A stretch of 64,000 bases of DNA. Origin: Rubripirellula tenax (GTDB lineage: Bacteria > Planctomycetota > Planctomycetia > Pirellulales > Pirellulaceae). The stretch lies in the NCBI RefSeq assembly GCF_007860125.1, contig NZ_SJPW01000004.1, positions 156,372-220,371 on the forward strand, in the 5' to 3' direction. The translations under genes and the position numbers were made by a program. The notes beneath the pieces are model-generated. The model ran no database searches. It was not told where the DNA came from and saw only the letters and a list, made by a program, of their open reading frames with translations. This document shows positions 53,461 through 63,291 of the stretch, piece after piece (position 1 is the stretch's first letter; each line of letters starts with the position of its first letter).

Positions 53461-56400
53461 TCACGGAACCGAGTCCGTTGATTCGACTTCGGCACGGGCG
53501 ACGGCATCACCGTCCAATGCGATCCAACTGTACAAAACCGGCAGCACCAAGAGGTTGACGATCGTTGCTCCGACGAGCCCCGTCAAAATCACAAGAGCCA
53601 TCGGGTATTCGATCTCTTGGCCGGGAAGTTCGCCGGTATAGATCAGCGGTACGAGGGCAAGTCCGGTGGTGAGCGCGGTCATCAGAATCGGCGCTAAACG
53701 TTCTTCGGCGCCGCGAAGGATCAAGTCTTTCGCGTTAATGCCGGGTTCCTCTTCGGCTAAGTGTCGGTAGTGGCTGATCAGCATGATGGCGTTGCGCGCG
53801 GCGATCCCAAGTACGGTCACGAAACCGACCAGTGAACCGAGCGAGATGATGCCGCCACCGGCGAAGACACCCAGCAATCCGCTGGCCAGCGCGAGCGGCA
53901 ATGCCATTAAAATCAACAACACCAATCGCCAACTTTCGAAGTCGATGTAAAGGATGATCGTGATGGCAAAGATGCTGGCGAGTGACAGCAGCAGCAACCG
54001 TTGACGTGACGCCTTCGCTTCTGCGTATTCGCCCAAGAACTCAGGGTGGTAGCCGGTCTTGAATTCGACGTTCGAAAGGACGGCGGCTTCGATATCGGTC
54101 GCAACCGAGGCGAGATCCCGTCCTTCGACATTACACGTCACGTCGAGACGCCGCGAGGCTCCTTCGCGTTGAATCACATTCGGTGCGGGCACGATCGTCA
54201 AACGAGCGACGCTGGACAGCGGCACCTGAGCCCCCGAGGGTGTGTCGATCATCAGCTCGCCCAGCGTTGCCAAATCGGTTCGCAGCTTCTTCTCGCCGAC
54301 GACGACCACTGGAAAGATTGCTTGGTCGCGGAACATTTCGCCGACTTGCATGCCATTGACCAGCGTTGTGACACTCTGCATCAACACACCGGGCGTCAAA
54401 CCGAATTGGGACGCTGCTTCGACTCGCATGTCGATGGCGATCTGAGGAACCAACACTTGCGGTTCAACTTTCAATGTCGTCACGCCAACGATCGGCTTGA
54501 TGACGGATTCGATTTCTTTCGCCGTCGAGCGAAGCTGTTCCAGATCAGGGCCATAGACTCGCACCACAATCGACGCGCTGGTTCCGGTCAGAACCTCTTT
54601 GATGCGTTCGGTCAGATACGTCAGCAAGTCGCGATACAGGCCGGGATAACCATCGACGATCTCTTGGACTTCGGCGACGGTTGTGTCGTAGTCCTTGTCG
54701 TCGTCGATGCTGATCCAAAGTTCAGTGAAGTTGGGACCGACGACTTCGTCGGCGACCGTGGCTCGGCCGATGTGCGATCCGAAATTGCGAACGCCATCGA
54801 CGGCCATCAATTCATCACTGGCCCGAATCGTGATCCGGTTCATCGCGTCGATCCCGATGCCCGGTTTTTCAACCCAGTGCATCAGAAAATCGGTCTCACG
54901 GAACTTGGGCATCAGCTGTTCACCGAGCATCGGAATTGTCGAAACCAAACACCCGAATAGGATCAGCGTCACCGCGATCGTGCCCCATTTGACCTTGAGC
55001 GCGAAGCCCAATATCGATCGATAGATTGCCTTTAGCAGGCGGACGAGCGGCCCATCGGTGCTGCGGCGCTGGGCGGACTTGGGCAGCAAAATCAACGACA
55101 TCGCCGGCGTTACTGTCAATGCGACGAACAGCGATGCGAGAATGGCAAGGATGTATGCTGCCGCCAGCGGACGAAAGAACGCTCCGGCCAGTCCGGTCAA
55201 AAAGAAGACGGGCAGAAACGCGAGCACCACGATGACGGTTGCATAGACGACGGCGCTGCGAACTTCCATGGATGCTTCGAGCACGACGGCAAAGTTGCTG
55301 CGCGGTTGTTCAAGCTTCGCATTGAGTCGCAGACGTCGCATGATGTTTTCGACGTCGATGATCGCATCGTCGACAACTTCGCCAAGTGCGATCACCAACC
55401 CCGCCAGCACCATCGTGTTGACGGTCCCGCCGCGATAGTACAGCACCATCACGGCGGCCAAGAGCGATAGCGGGATGGCAGTCGCGCTGATGACGGCACA
55501 TCGCCAATCGAACAGGAACAAGAGCAGTACGATCACGACCAAAACACATCCGACCAACATCGAGTGCCCCAGATTGGTGATCGCGCGTTCGATGAATGTT
55601 GCCGGGCGAAACACCGTTGTGTCGTATTCGACTTCGCCCATCGCGGGCTTCAATTCCGCCATCGCCTTCTCGACGTTCTGGGTGACATCCAGTGTGTTTG
55701 CCCAGGGTTGCTTTTCGACGATCAATAGCAATCCCAATCGGCTGTTGATGATTGCGTCCCCGATCGGCGGAGCGTAATCGTAGGCGACTTCGGCAATGTC
55801 TTTGATCCGCAACGGAGTGCCAGGTGATGCGGGCGTCGTGGTCGTAGTCGCCGGAAGTTGACCGTTGCCCGACGCCCCGCGAAAGGCGATCACGATCTCG
55901 CCCAGTTGCTCGGGCGTGTAGATGGCGGGGACGTGGCGAAGCGCAAGACGCTGGTTAGCAGTATCAACAAAGCCACCCGCGCCAACAGCCGTCGCATCGC
56001 GAACCGTTTGTAATACGGCATCCAGCGTCAAGCTATTTGCTCGCAAGCGGTCGGGATCGACGATGACCTGCAGTTGCGGTTCCTTTTCGCCCCAGACCGC
56101 GACATTGGCGACTCCCTCGATCGACATCAACCGCGGCCGGATCGTCCATTTGGTCAGCACGGTCATGTCCATCTGCGACTGCGTGTCGGACCACAAACCG
56201 ATCTTTAAACAGCGGCTCAGCGACGACAGCGGCGGCAAGATGACCGGCGGTCGAGCCACCATGGGCAACGACCGAGCCGCCAAGGCCAATCGCTCTTGAA
56301 CCAATTGCCGGGCCACCAACAGATCGGTTCCCGGTTCAAAAATCATCCGAACGCTGGAAAGCCCCAGCACGGATTTGGAACGAACCGTTTGCACAAATGG

Positions 56401-56625
56401 GATGCCGTTGACCGCGTTCTCTATCGGCACCGTGATCAAACTTTCAACGTCCTCGGTCGCGATGCCAGGTGCTTCGGTTTGGATTTCGACCAGCGGCGGA
56501 GCGAATTCGGGAAAGACGTCCAGCGGTACCGAATCCGACGTGCGGATGCCGACGACGATCAGGGCAATCGCTAAGACGAAAACGAGCAGGCGAAATTCCA
56601 GCGAAGTCATGATGAGCCAGTTCAC
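53461..56625 (-). CDS. Heavy-metal-type RND efflux transporter (CzcA/CusA-like)
   Basis: Inner-membrane proton antiporter of 1,054 residues with the usual twelve helices in two repeats. It starts at a GTG overlapping the adaptor gene stop (GTGA); an ATG five codons later is possible. [20 protein letters not shown] and [20 protein letters not shown] begin the periplasmic porter domain as in CzcA/CusA. The fourth-helix proton-relay motif is [20 protein letters not shown], with the Asp/Asp/Glu set typical of metal (HME) RND pumps. It should pump a metal cation, which one cannot be told from the sequence. Third gene of a C-B-A operon. Confidence 0.92.
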   Translation of the reverse strand: MNWLIMTSLEFRLLVFVLAIALIVVGIRTSDSVPLDVFPEFAPPLVEIQTEAPGIATEDVESLITVPIENAVNGIPFVQTVRSKSVLGLSSVRMIFEPGTDLLVARQLVQERLALAARSLPMVARPPVILPPLSSLSRCLKIGLWSDTQSQMDMTVLTKWTIRPRLMSIEGVANVAVWGEKEPQLQVIVDPDRLRANSLTLDAVLQTVRDATAVGAGGFVDTANQRLALRHVPAIYTPEQLGEIVIAFRGASGNGQLPATTTTTPASPGTPLRIKDIAEVAYDYAPPIGDAIINSRLGLLLIVEKQPWANTLDVTQNVEKAMAELKPAMGEVEYDTTVFRPATFIERAITNLGHSMLVGCVLVVIVLLLFLFDWRCAVISATAIPLSLLAAVMVLYYRGGTVNTMVLAGLVIALGEVVDDAIIDVENIMRRLRLNAKLEQPRSNFAVVLEASMEVRSAVVYATVIVVLAFLPVFFLTGLAGAFFRPLAAAYILAILASLFVALTVTPAMSLILLPKSAQRRSTDGPLVRLLKAIYRSILGFALKVKWGTIAVTLILFGCLVSTIPMLGEQLMPKFRETDFLMHWVEKPGIGIDAMNRITIRASDELMAVDGVRNFGSHIGRATVADEVVGPNFTELWISIDDDKDYDTTVAEVQEIVDGYPGLYRDLLTYLTERIKEVLTGTSASIVVRVYGPDLEQLRSTAKEIESVIKPIVGVTTLKVEPQVLVPQIAIDMRVEAASQFGLTPGVLMQSVTTLVNGMQVGEMFRDQAIFPVVVVGEKKLRTDLATLGELMIDTPSGAQVPLSSVARLTIVPAPNVIQREGASRRLDVTCNVEGRDLASVATDIEAAVLSNVEFKTGYHPEFLGEYAEAKASRQRLLLLSLASIFAITIILYIDFESWRLVLLILMALPLALASGLLGVFAGGGIISLGSLVGFVTVLGIAARNAIMLISHYRHLAEEEPGINAKDLILRGAEERLAPILMTALTTGLALVPLIYTGELPGQEIEYPMALVILTGLVGATIVNLLVLPVLYSWIALDGDAVARAEVESTDSVP

Positions 56626-57959
56626 TTACCGGCTCCGAACTCAGTACCGAACAACTCGGCCGCACCATCGACCACCACCTGCGTGCCATCACTAGGTCCC
56701 GAACCCAGAACAACGTCGTTGCCATCGACGAAACGAACGGCAACGCGGCTTCGCGTGTATTGGCGATCACCGGTGACCTCATAGACCCAAGTGCCCCCGT
56801 TGATGTCATACAGAATCGCACCCGTGGGAACGATCAACGCCGATTCCGTCTTCGACATCGGCAACTCAACACCAATGCGTTGGCCGGGCCGCAGCCCGAG
56901 TTCACGATTGTCGACTTGGTAGTAAAGATCGGCCGACGAAGTCATGGCGTCCGCCGTGGGTGGGGCCGCGACGGGGGTTGCTCGGGCGGTGGGAGAGAGT
57001 GCGTCACCCGAAAGCGAGACCAGCATCGCTGCTTGATCGGTTTGAATACTGGTCAGTAGATCCACAAAAACGGGAACACGAATCCAGATCGTGTCCAAGT
57101 TGACGACTTCAAACATCACCGCGCCGCTAGCCACCGTTTGACCTTCGCTTACTTCGATCCGATTGACGAGGCCACCGATGGGCGTCGTCATGGGCAGTAG
57201 CGTGGCTTCGCCATCGGGCGTCTGTACGTCCAGCATCTTCACCAGGCTTGAAAGTTGCGTCGCTCGTTCTTCCGCAGCAGCCAAGTTGGACGCGGCAATA
57301 TTCAGCGCAGCTTCGGCGTCGTCGACGGCACGTCTCGCGCCGGCACGATCGGCAAACAGTTTCGTCGCACGATCAAACGCAATGCGTGCACCTTCGACTT
57401 CGGCCTTGCCGCGATCCACATCGCCCATTGCAACGGTTTGGGCCGCCATCAAGTTGGCTCGTGCGCCGACCAGTTGAACCTGCTCGGCGGGCGTCGGCAC
57501 ATCCCGTTCGGCCGACAGCAGTGGTTTGAGCGAAAGCAACGATTGGTTTGCGGTAACTTTCGTTCCGGGAAATGGCAACGGAGTGTTGTCCACGCGTGAG
57601 ACGATTCCAGCCAGCGGTGCCGAGACGATGATGGTTCGGCCCGAGGGAACAACGGCTTGGCCACCGAGCGTGCGGCGCCGGGTCACTTCTCGTATGGCTA
57701 CGGCGACCGTGGTGATGCCCAGTCGCCGGTTTGCATCATCGGTCAGTGTGACCGTGGCTAAGTCTGTTTCCACCGGCAGCTTTTCCACTTTCGCCGGACT
57801 GACAGCGTCATGCTTGGGCTTGTCGGTTTTCTGGCATCCCACGACGACAACGACCAGCATCGAAAGCGATGCCACTATTCGTCGACGTCGCACGCCATCG
57901 AATTGCTGACGAAACGGGCCTGAGAGCCAAACGATGAAAGCGTTTGTTGGGATCAACAA
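56622..57959 (-). CDS. RND efflux periplasmic adaptor lipoprotein (CzcB/CusB-like)
   Basis: 445 residues. The signal segment [20 protein letters not shown] ends in a lipobox-like VVVVGC. A barrel-sandwich hybrid half ([20 protein letters not shown]) is followed by a long coiled coil (residues about 165-250, [40 protein letters not shown]), then the second half lipoyl ([20 protein letters not shown]) and beta-barrel domains. The end has [21 protein letters not shown], so it is a membrane-fusion protein. No His- or Met-rich metal-binding tail. It overlaps the transporter gene by 4 bp and follows the outer-membrane gene by 68 bp. Confidence 0.9.
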   Translation of the reverse strand: MLIPTNAFIVWLSGPFRQQFDGVRRRRIVASLSMLVVVVVGCQKTDKPKHDAVSPAKVEKLPVETDLATVTLTDDANRRLGITTVAVAIREVTRRRTLGGQAVVPSGRTIIVSAPLAGIVSRVDNTPLPFPGTKVTANQSLLSLKPLLSAERDVPTPAEQVQLVGARANLMAAQTVAMGDVDRGKAEVEGARIAFDRATKLFADRAGARRAVDDAEAALNIAASNLAAAEERATQLSSLVKMLDVQTPDGEATLLPMTTPIGGLVNRIEVSEGQTVASGAVMFEVVNLDTIWIRVPVFVDLLTSIQTDQAAMLVSLSGDALSPTARATPVAAPPTADAMTSSADLYYQVDNRELGLRPGQRIGVELPMSKTESALIVPTGAILYDINGGTWVYEVTGDRQYTRSRVAVRFVDGNDVVLGSGPSDGTQVVVDGAAELFGTEFGAGK

Positions 57960-58027
57960 GGGTTAGCCTCAAAGAAAACGCGGCTAACAGGCAAAGGGAA
58001 CGCGGACCGCATCACGCTCCTAAGACT

Positions 58028-59548
58028 TTAGTTGCTCAGATCGAAAAGGGAATCCGGCAAGGTGCCGTTTCCGCGAATCGTCGATTGGTTTTCGGAAGGG
58101 TTTTCGACAACGTTTTCGGAAAGGTTTTCGGAAAGGTTTTCGGAAAGGTTTTCGACGTTCACAAATTCCAGCCCCGCGTCGGCTGCCATCCGCAACTGTT
58201 CGGCGTCGACACCACCGTCGGCGAGGGTGCATCCCACCGCCCGCTCGAGCTCGGCCAACGCCCGAGCATATGCCGCCCGTTGGTCCAGAATTCGAACCTT
58301 CGCGTCCAGGTACTGGGTCGTCGTTTGCAGCACCAACAAATAGTCGGTGCCTCCATCGGCAAAGCCTTTCTGTGAAATCTCAAGCGACTGGGCCAATGCG
58401 GGCGCGACGTCCTGTTCTAAGATTCGAAGATTATCGCTGGCTTGTCGCATCTGTCGAACGGCCGTCCGTACATCGGCGACGATTTGGTCATGAATCGCAT
58501 CACGCGCGTGCATTGCGGCGTTGACTTCCCAGTCGGCTCGAATGACGCCGCCTTGGTTGCGGTTGAAGATCGGAAGGTCGAATCTCATTCCGCCGCCCGT
58601 GCGTCCGCCGGGATCGCTTCGGACGTCGAGCACTCCGTCCAATCTCAAGAACAGCCATCGTGACAAGCCACTGCGCTGCGACGCGGCTGCAACTGCCCAT
58701 TTGGCGGACGCGTAGTCGGGGCGACACGCTAACGCCTGCGCGATCAACGTTGACTCATCAAGCAACGGCACTTGCGGCGATGCGATCGGCAGAGGCATCA
58801 ACGGAACATCTAAATTCGTCAGCCCGATCAACGATGCTACGCGAGCTTCGGCGATTTCGATGGCGTGCGTTTGAACTCCGGAAGCTGCTTTGGCATTGAG
58901 ACGGTCGACCGTTGCGGCAATGGATTCCAGTTCACTGATGTCACCATCGTCGAGTCGCTTCTTTGTCAGTTCGGCAATGTTCTCGCGAATCTGCAACGCC
59001 TCGGTCGCCAAAGACGCTTGCTGGCTGGCGACGGCAAAGTCGGTGTATGCAACGCGTACATTGCGAGCCAGGTCGAGTCCGTTTTGAACAAGTTGCTCAC
59101 CGACGCGGCGGTACTCTCGGTTGGCAGCCTTCACTCGCATCGGTCGCAAGAGGTAAGACTCGATGGGAGCGTACAGTGTGTACTGCCCTTGCTTGGAACT
59201 TGTTGGAAAGTAAATCAGATAGCTTGGGTTCGCCAGCAGACTGGCTTGGACCGCATCGGCGTGGGCCATTCCCAATTGGGCAAGCGTCGCTTGAAATGCT
59301 GAGTTGTTGGTCAACGCCGTTTGCACGGCTTCGTCTTCGCTTAGTCCGTCTTCGAGTACGACGCCCGCTGGAATCTCTTCGCGGCAAGGGGCGATACGTT
59401 CATGCTGAGTCTCCGTCCGCCAACTCACTTGGCGAGAAACAAGATTCGGATCACAGCACGGTTTCGGTGATCGACAACCAAGAGTGATGCCCGTCAAGAT
59501 CGACACGGCCATGAGGGTGTTTATCAAGGGTTGTTTTCGTATCGCCAT
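58028..59548 (-). CDS. Outer membrane efflux lipoprotein of the RND operon (CzcC/CusC-like)
   Basis: About 506 residues if begun at MAIRKQPLINTLMAV; three earlier in-frame ATGs exist. The signal peptide ends in lipobox ITLGC. Two efflux repeats: LSEDEAVQTALTNNSAFQAT at the first, NQGGVIRADWEVNAAMHARD at the second, with FADGGTDYLLVLQTTTQYLD near the end. That pattern is typical of CzcC-type ducts. The C-terminus carries an Asn-Leu-Ser-Glu repeat tract (NLSENLSENLSENVVENPSE) encoded by near-perfect 12-bp repeats. First gene of the operon with adaptor and transporter. Confidence 0.88.
   Translation of the reverse strand: MAIRKQPLINTLMAVSILTGITLGCRSPKPCCDPNLVSRQVSWRTETQHERIAPCREEIPAGVVLEDGLSEDEAVQTALTNNSAFQATLAQLGMAHADAVQASLLANPSYLIYFPTSSKQGQYTLYAPIESYLLRPMRVKAANREYRRVGEQLVQNGLDLARNVRVAYTDFAVASQQASLATEALQIRENIAELTKKRLDDGDISELESIAATVDRLNAKAASGVQTHAIEIAEARVASLIGLTNLDVPLMPLPIASPQVPLLDESTLIAQALACRPDYASAKWAVAAASQRSGLSRWLFLRLDGVLDVRSDPGGRTGGGMRFDLPIFNRNQGGVIRADWEVNAAMHARDAIHDQIVADVRTAVRQMRQASDNLRILEQDVAPALAQSLEISQKGFADGGTDYLLVLQTTTQYLDAKVRILDQRAAYARALAELERAVGCTLADGGVDAEQLRMAADAGLEFVNVENLSENLSENLSENVVENPSENQSTIRGNGTLPDSLFDLSN
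58111..58157 (-). repeat. 12-bp tandem repeat in the efflux gene 3' end
   Basis: GGTTTTCGGAAA is repeated about four times on the plus strand, encoding the Asn-Leu-Ser-Glu tract of the outer membrane protein. In-frame unit length means copy number can vary without frameshift. Confidence 0.75.
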
Positions 59549-59930
59549 CCTTCGCATCGCTTTCGATTTGCTATCAACGAATCCGATGCCCAACGGGTTG
59601 GTCATGCGGTGATTCAATGGACGGTCGGTGTGAGTGAATAACATCTCCCCACCGAAAAATTGGCGACGACGCCCTTAGCGAGCATGTCCCCAACATTGAG
59701 ATCGACCTATGCCTGCGGTGCATTCAGTAGGACAGCATTCGTCGAATCGACCGCAACAATCGGAACGACTGTCTCGTTCGAACGAATGGTGACCGCCGTG
59801 TGTTGCATCCAGGTTCAATGCAACCCGTTTACCAACCGTCACAATCGCTCGAATCGATATCACCGACATGCTCGACAAACTTTCACGTATCGCCATGAAC
59901 GCGTGAGAGCGACGCCAGGATTCGTGACAT
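59549..59930. other. Divergent intergenic region
   Basis: Between the leftward metal-efflux operon and the rightward acyltransferase gene; no coding region is supported. Promoters for both directions are expected here. Confidence 0.4.
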
Positions 59931-60004
59931 AGGTTTTCAATAGATCGTCTGGGACACCGTCCAGACTGGATCATCGGCCTCTCTTCTTCGGAGGGCCGAA
60001 ACCT
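59931..60004 (+). promoter_or_regulatory. Candidate structured leader upstream of the acyltransferase gene
   Basis: AGGTTT (59931-59936) can pair with AAACCT (59999-60004) and enclose two hairpins: GTCTGG (59947-59952) with CCAGAC (59961-59966), and TCGGCCTC (59974-59981) with GAGGGCCGA (59991-59999, one bulged G). This is a three-way junction shape that ends 20 nt before the ATG. The second hairpin is very stable. There is no T-run, so it is not a simple terminator; translation control or an RNA-binding site is possible. Confidence 0.4.
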
Positions 60005-60024
60005 ATTCACCTATTCGAGTCCCG

Positions 60025-60840
60025 ATGTCAACTTCGCAAAACGTGCCGACGAATGCACCAGCGCCGGCAAAGGGCCTTAAGAAGGCAAGTTCGCTAACAT
60101 CCAATCTTGAGTTCGGTATTCTTCAGAAACAGGAAGAGCTGTCTGAGGCATTCGGGTTGGTTTACGAGTCTTATTTGCGGGCGGGTCTGACGCAGCCTAG
60201 GGAGAGCAAGATTCGTTTGACGCCGTTTCATCTGCTTCCCACGACGGAGGTTTTCGCGGCCCGGTATCAAGGCGAATTTGTTTCGACGGTATCGTTGATT
60301 GGTGATGGATACTTGGGGTTGCCGATGGAAGGCATCTATCCGGTCGAAATCAAGCGACTTCGTGACGATGGTTGTCGCATGGCTGAAATCGGATGTCTGG
60401 CCGACCGACGCAACTCGCCGGTTCGCTTCATCGAACTGTTTGCGACGATGGGGCGGATGCTGGCACGCGTTGCCAAAGTGCGCGGCTACTCGGGACTTGT
60501 CGCCGCCGTACACCCGCGGCACGCCAAACTTTACAAACGCATTTTGCCATTTGAGCAAGTGGGTGACGTGATCGAGTGCCCTTACGCCAACGGTAATCCG
60601 GCCGTGATGGTCCGGTTGGTATTTGATGACTATATCGGCACCACGTTGTACGAACGATTTTTCGGTGCCATGGCTAGCGGCATCGATGCATCGCCGCGAC
60701 CGTGGTCGCGCCAGACACGGGCGTACTTCAAGGGTCAACTTCAAACCGCCAAACAAAAAGAAGACAATCACGTCAGCGGGCAATTGGCGTTCGCAGCCCT
60801 AACGGGCCAGTTCGTGTCTCGTGTGCCATCCACTGCTTAG
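60025..60840 (+). CDS. FeeM-like N-acyl amino acid synthase (GNAT fold), exosortase-associated type
   Basis: 271 residues, cytoplasmic. After a Thr/Pro/Lys-rich start, the core begins LEFGILQKQEELSEAFGLVY and continues VFAARYQGEFVSTVSLIGDG, IYPVEIKRLRDDGCRMAEIG, GLVAAVHPRHAKLYKRILPF and NGNPAVMVRLVFDDYIGTTL. This order fits FeeM-type acyltransferases, which join fatty acyl groups from ACP to amino acids and are known near exosortase/PEP-CTERM clusters. An exosortase gene lies 2.5 kb downstream. The product here is unknown, and the family call rests on motif order read by eye. Behind a structured leader; convergent with a small membrane-protein gene whose stop overlaps its own. Confidence 0.75.
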   Translation: MSTSQNVPTNAPAPAKGLKKASSLTSNLEFGILQKQEELSEAFGLVYESYLRAGLTQPRESKIRLTPFHLLPTTEVFAARYQGEFVSTVSLIGDGYLGLPMEGIYPVEIKRLRDDGCRMAEIGCLADRRNSPVRFIELFATMGRMLARVAKVRGYSGLVAAVHPRHAKLYKRILPFEQVGDVIECPYANGNPAVMVRLVFDDYIGTTLYERFFGAMASGIDASPRPWSRQTRAYFKGQLQTAKQKEDNHVSGQLAFAALTGQFVSRVPSTA

Positions 60841-61172
60841 CGCGGCAAAGGACGACTCCAGGCCGCATCGGACATATTGAAAGCGTCCACGTCCGACCCT
60901 GACTCTATCGTCGGGAAAACGACAAAATGAACGGGCTCAGTTGCCTCTTTCGATGGAAGGGGTAGTGGATCGGCGTCGCTCACCGACTTCGTGATCGGAG
61001 TTCCATTGATGACGGATTCGCCACTCGATCGGCGGAATGAATTGTCATCCAACGAGAACCTGTCGTGACATTCTTCGATGACCGGTGCTCCCCGAATCAG
61101 CCAAACAACGGCCAAGGTGCAGATGGCGAAGAACGCAATCGCCAATGCGAGTTCGGTAGGAATATCGATCAT
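60837..61172 (-). CDS. Small single-TM protein
   Basis: 111 residues if begun at MIDIPTELALAIAFFA. One N-terminal transmembrane helix (LALAIAFFAICTLAVVWLIRG), then a charged, Ser/Pro-rich tail predicted cytoplasmic or periplasmic without domains. The stop codon overlaps the acyltransferase stop on the other strand. No family recognised. It lies between the acyltransferase and the FHA-like protein and shares the latter's strand. Confidence 0.5.
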   Translation of the reverse strand: MIDIPTELALAIAFFAICTLAVVWLIRGAPVIEECHDRFSLDDNSFRRSSGESVINGTPITKSVSDADPLPLPSKEATEPVHFVVFPTIESGSDVDAFNMSDAAWSRPLPR

Positions 61173-61435
61173 GTGCCTACGTTCTTTTCGCGAAACCACT
61201 ATTTCAAACTGGTCTTTCTGTCAGCACGGAATTCCGGACAAACTGACACCCCACTAGATGACGCATCGACCATGCCCAAACCCGGAGGTCATTTTTTTGG
61301 GGAACGTCGACCGCATGATCTGTTTCGAACCTGCGGAATCCGAACAAGCGTCACAATCGGAATGTTTGCGAGAATAATGGCGTGAAATTTCGGCGCATGG
61401 GCCGGAAGGCAAGAGGTTCAATCTTGGGGAACGAA
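61173..61435. other. Intergenic region
   Basis: No gene supported. Contains the promoter or leader of the small single-TM protein gene on the minus strand. Confidence 0.35.
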
Positions 61436-62728
61436 TCAGGCCCCCGCAACGTAAACCAGCTGATTGATCAGCGTTGCCACAGCCGCGACCGCCAGCGTTA
61501 GCACGAAAAGGTACGTGAAAGCTACCAAAGCCCTGCGTTTGGAAAATTTCGAGTGGTCGATTGATATCAGCCGATCCGTCACCCTTGAAGTCAGCAAATC
61601 AGGACCTGTCTGAGCAGACTTTTTCCCTGATGAATCATCCAACTGATTGGCTGCGGCGTCGGCCTTTTCAGCGCCTATCGTGATGGTCGACGTGGGCTTG
61701 ATCGGCTTCAGACTTCCCGACGTGAAACTGTCATGTTTCGGCATCGTTGCGACATAGGGTCTGTCGAACCGAACAATAGCAGCTTGGCCGGCAAATTCCG
61801 TTTCGCACAACCGATTTGGCTGAGATGCCACGGGCTCGGTCGGCGGTGGAGCAATCCGCTGCGCCCGCATGGGATGGTCGCCAAGGGTAGAACCATTGGT
61901 TGCTTCCGCAATCCCCGGTGAAAAATGATGCGACATGTTCACGCGGTACAGTTTCGATTCTGTTGATTCGACAACGCCCAACCCAAGCGAAATCTTCAGA
62001 TCCCCCATGCGAAAATACGTATTATCAGCGGTGATCTGATGGACAAACGGAAGTGAGGGCACGTTTCGGGCACCCAGTTTGAGATCAAGTAGCCAGACTC
62101 TTGAGTCCGAGGCAATTACGGCAAAATCACAGGGCATCAGCCCGATTCCATGCAGTCGCAGCGTACTTGGATGATCACTGCCGACTACCGTTACGGGCCG
62201 GCTAAGCTTTTTCTGGATCGTCCTATCTCCCCATGCGAACGTCAGCTCGGTTTCGCCAAGCGGATTACCACCGTGCAGCGGATAATTTTCCGGGGCCGCT
62301 GTGCGGGGAGGGTCGTTGCCGAACCTTGAGGGCGACGCTTCGTGTAGGCACTGAATTCGGTGGCGCCCCACCAATAGCTCCAATTCGGGTCGCATGATCC
62401 CCCACCTGGAAAAGGCGAGCGCACAAAGCGGCCAAGCTTCGATAAACGAGCCGAAGCAACATGCCAAATAAGCAACGTCCGGTACCCGACCACCGGGAAT
62501 GCGTATTCCACAGGTGGGGTGTCCTCCAATCAGAACAAACGGTGCCTCCGGCTCGACAACGCAGGAACCTTCCGACGTCTGCAAGGAAGGAGCGATCGTG
62601 AACCGCCAACGGGAGTAGTTCCAGTAAGGCTGAGCTTCTTCGATTGACCTGAAACCGCGTACGGCCTGGTTATGAATTGACGGAGAAGCCACGCAAATTC
62701 GCTTGGGGGTGAGAGAAATCCGGTTCAT
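61436..62728 (-). CDS. Membrane-anchored protein with two FHA-like segments
   Basis: 430 residues if begun at MNRISLTPKRICVASPS; a TTG 17 codons upstream is in frame. Two segments resemble degenerate FHA beta sandwiches: APFVLIGGHPTCGIRIPGGR with VAYLACCFGSFIEAWPL, and RPVTVVGSDHPSTLRLHGIG with DFAVIASDSRVWLLDLKLGA. Both lack most of the conserved Arg/Ser/His/Asn set, so phospho-threonine binding is doubtful. A Pro/Ser/Thr-rich linker leads to a C-terminal transmembrane helix (ALVAFTYLFVLTLAVAAVAT). The N-terminal part should be cytoplasmic. It is divergent from the exosortase gene and may have a role in that system. Confidence 0.55.
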   Translation of the reverse strand: MNRISLTPKRICVASPSIHNQAVRGFRSIEEAQPYWNYSRWRFTIAPSLQTSEGSCVVEPEAPFVLIGGHPTCGIRIPGGRVPDVAYLACCFGSFIEAWPLCALAFSRWGIMRPELELLVGRHRIQCLHEASPSRFGNDPPRTAAPENYPLHGGNPLGETELTFAWGDRTIQKKLSRPVTVVGSDHPSTLRLHGIGLMPCDFAVIASDSRVWLLDLKLGARNVPSLPFVHQITADNTYFRMGDLKISLGLGVVESTESKLYRVNMSHHFSPGIAEATNGSTLGDHPMRAQRIAPPPTEPVASQPNRLCETEFAGQAAIVRFDRPYVATMPKHDSFTSGSLKPIKPTSTITIGAEKADAAANQLDDSSGKKSAQTGPDLLTSRVTDRLISIDHSKFSKRRALVAFTYLFVLTLAVAAVATLINQLVYVAGA

Positions 62729-62796
62729 GTACCCACTGAACTCGCGATTGTAGGAAACTCTCGCAAGCACTGCCAGCAAATGGAACGCTCGATCGT

Positions 62797-62810
62797 GGGG
62801 CGAAAGCCCC
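62797..62810. promoter_or_regulatory. GNRA-type hairpin in the divergent spacer
   Basis: GGGGC-GAAA-GCCCC: a 5-bp GC stem closed by a GAAA tetraloop, about 70 bp upstream of the FHA-like gene start. Confidence 0.4.
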
Positions 62811-62842
62811 CAATGTTGAAAGATTCGATCAAAGGACCCACC

Positions 62843-62871
62843 CTTATGGTTAAACTACAGACTACCATAAG
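62843..62871. promoter_or_regulatory. Perfect inverted repeat, possible operator
   Basis: CTTATGGT and ACCATAAG with a 13-bp spacer lie in the gap between the divergent FHA-like and exosortase genes. The half-site spacing fits a dimeric regulator, but no regulator is known. Confidence 0.35.
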
Positions 62872-63291
62872 AACCTACTTGGTCCATGCACTTTTATCCA
62901 GGCTTCCCCAAATCGCACTGCCAAGGGAGCGTAAAGGGCCGCTAGGCGAAGGTTCCAATGGAAGCATTTAACGACATAGAAACTTTGAAATTTTCGACTA
63001 GAATTCCGCACTCACCGGACTCTGCGTAAGTTGTTCCGTCCGATTCCTATTTCGGTCCGAGGAAGCTTGCGTTGGACCCTTGACGCTTCGAGTGGCGTCG
63101 ACCAAGAATGCAGTTTCGAAGGTTCAGTGTTCAATGTCCATGCGTGCACTAGTGCCGTAAGGAAGAACCGTTTGACTTCCACCGAAGGAACTACCAGGAT
63201 GTAATCCGATCGGGCTGGCTTCCAAGCCAGCACGCGTTGGGAGTGAAGCGAACCACAAACGAGAATCGGATAGGGTTGAAACTTGGCGAAC
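62872..63291. other. Intergenic region before the exosortase gene
   Basis: No supported gene. A 133-codon minus-strand frame overlaps the exosortase start and is a shadow. AT-rich segments near 62960-63000 may hold the promoter. Confidence 0.35.

Noticed and set aside
54046-54960. 304-codon plus-strand frame opposite the RND transporter gene
   Set aside because: Antisense shadow of the transporter; no motif and His/Asp-rich antisense composition.
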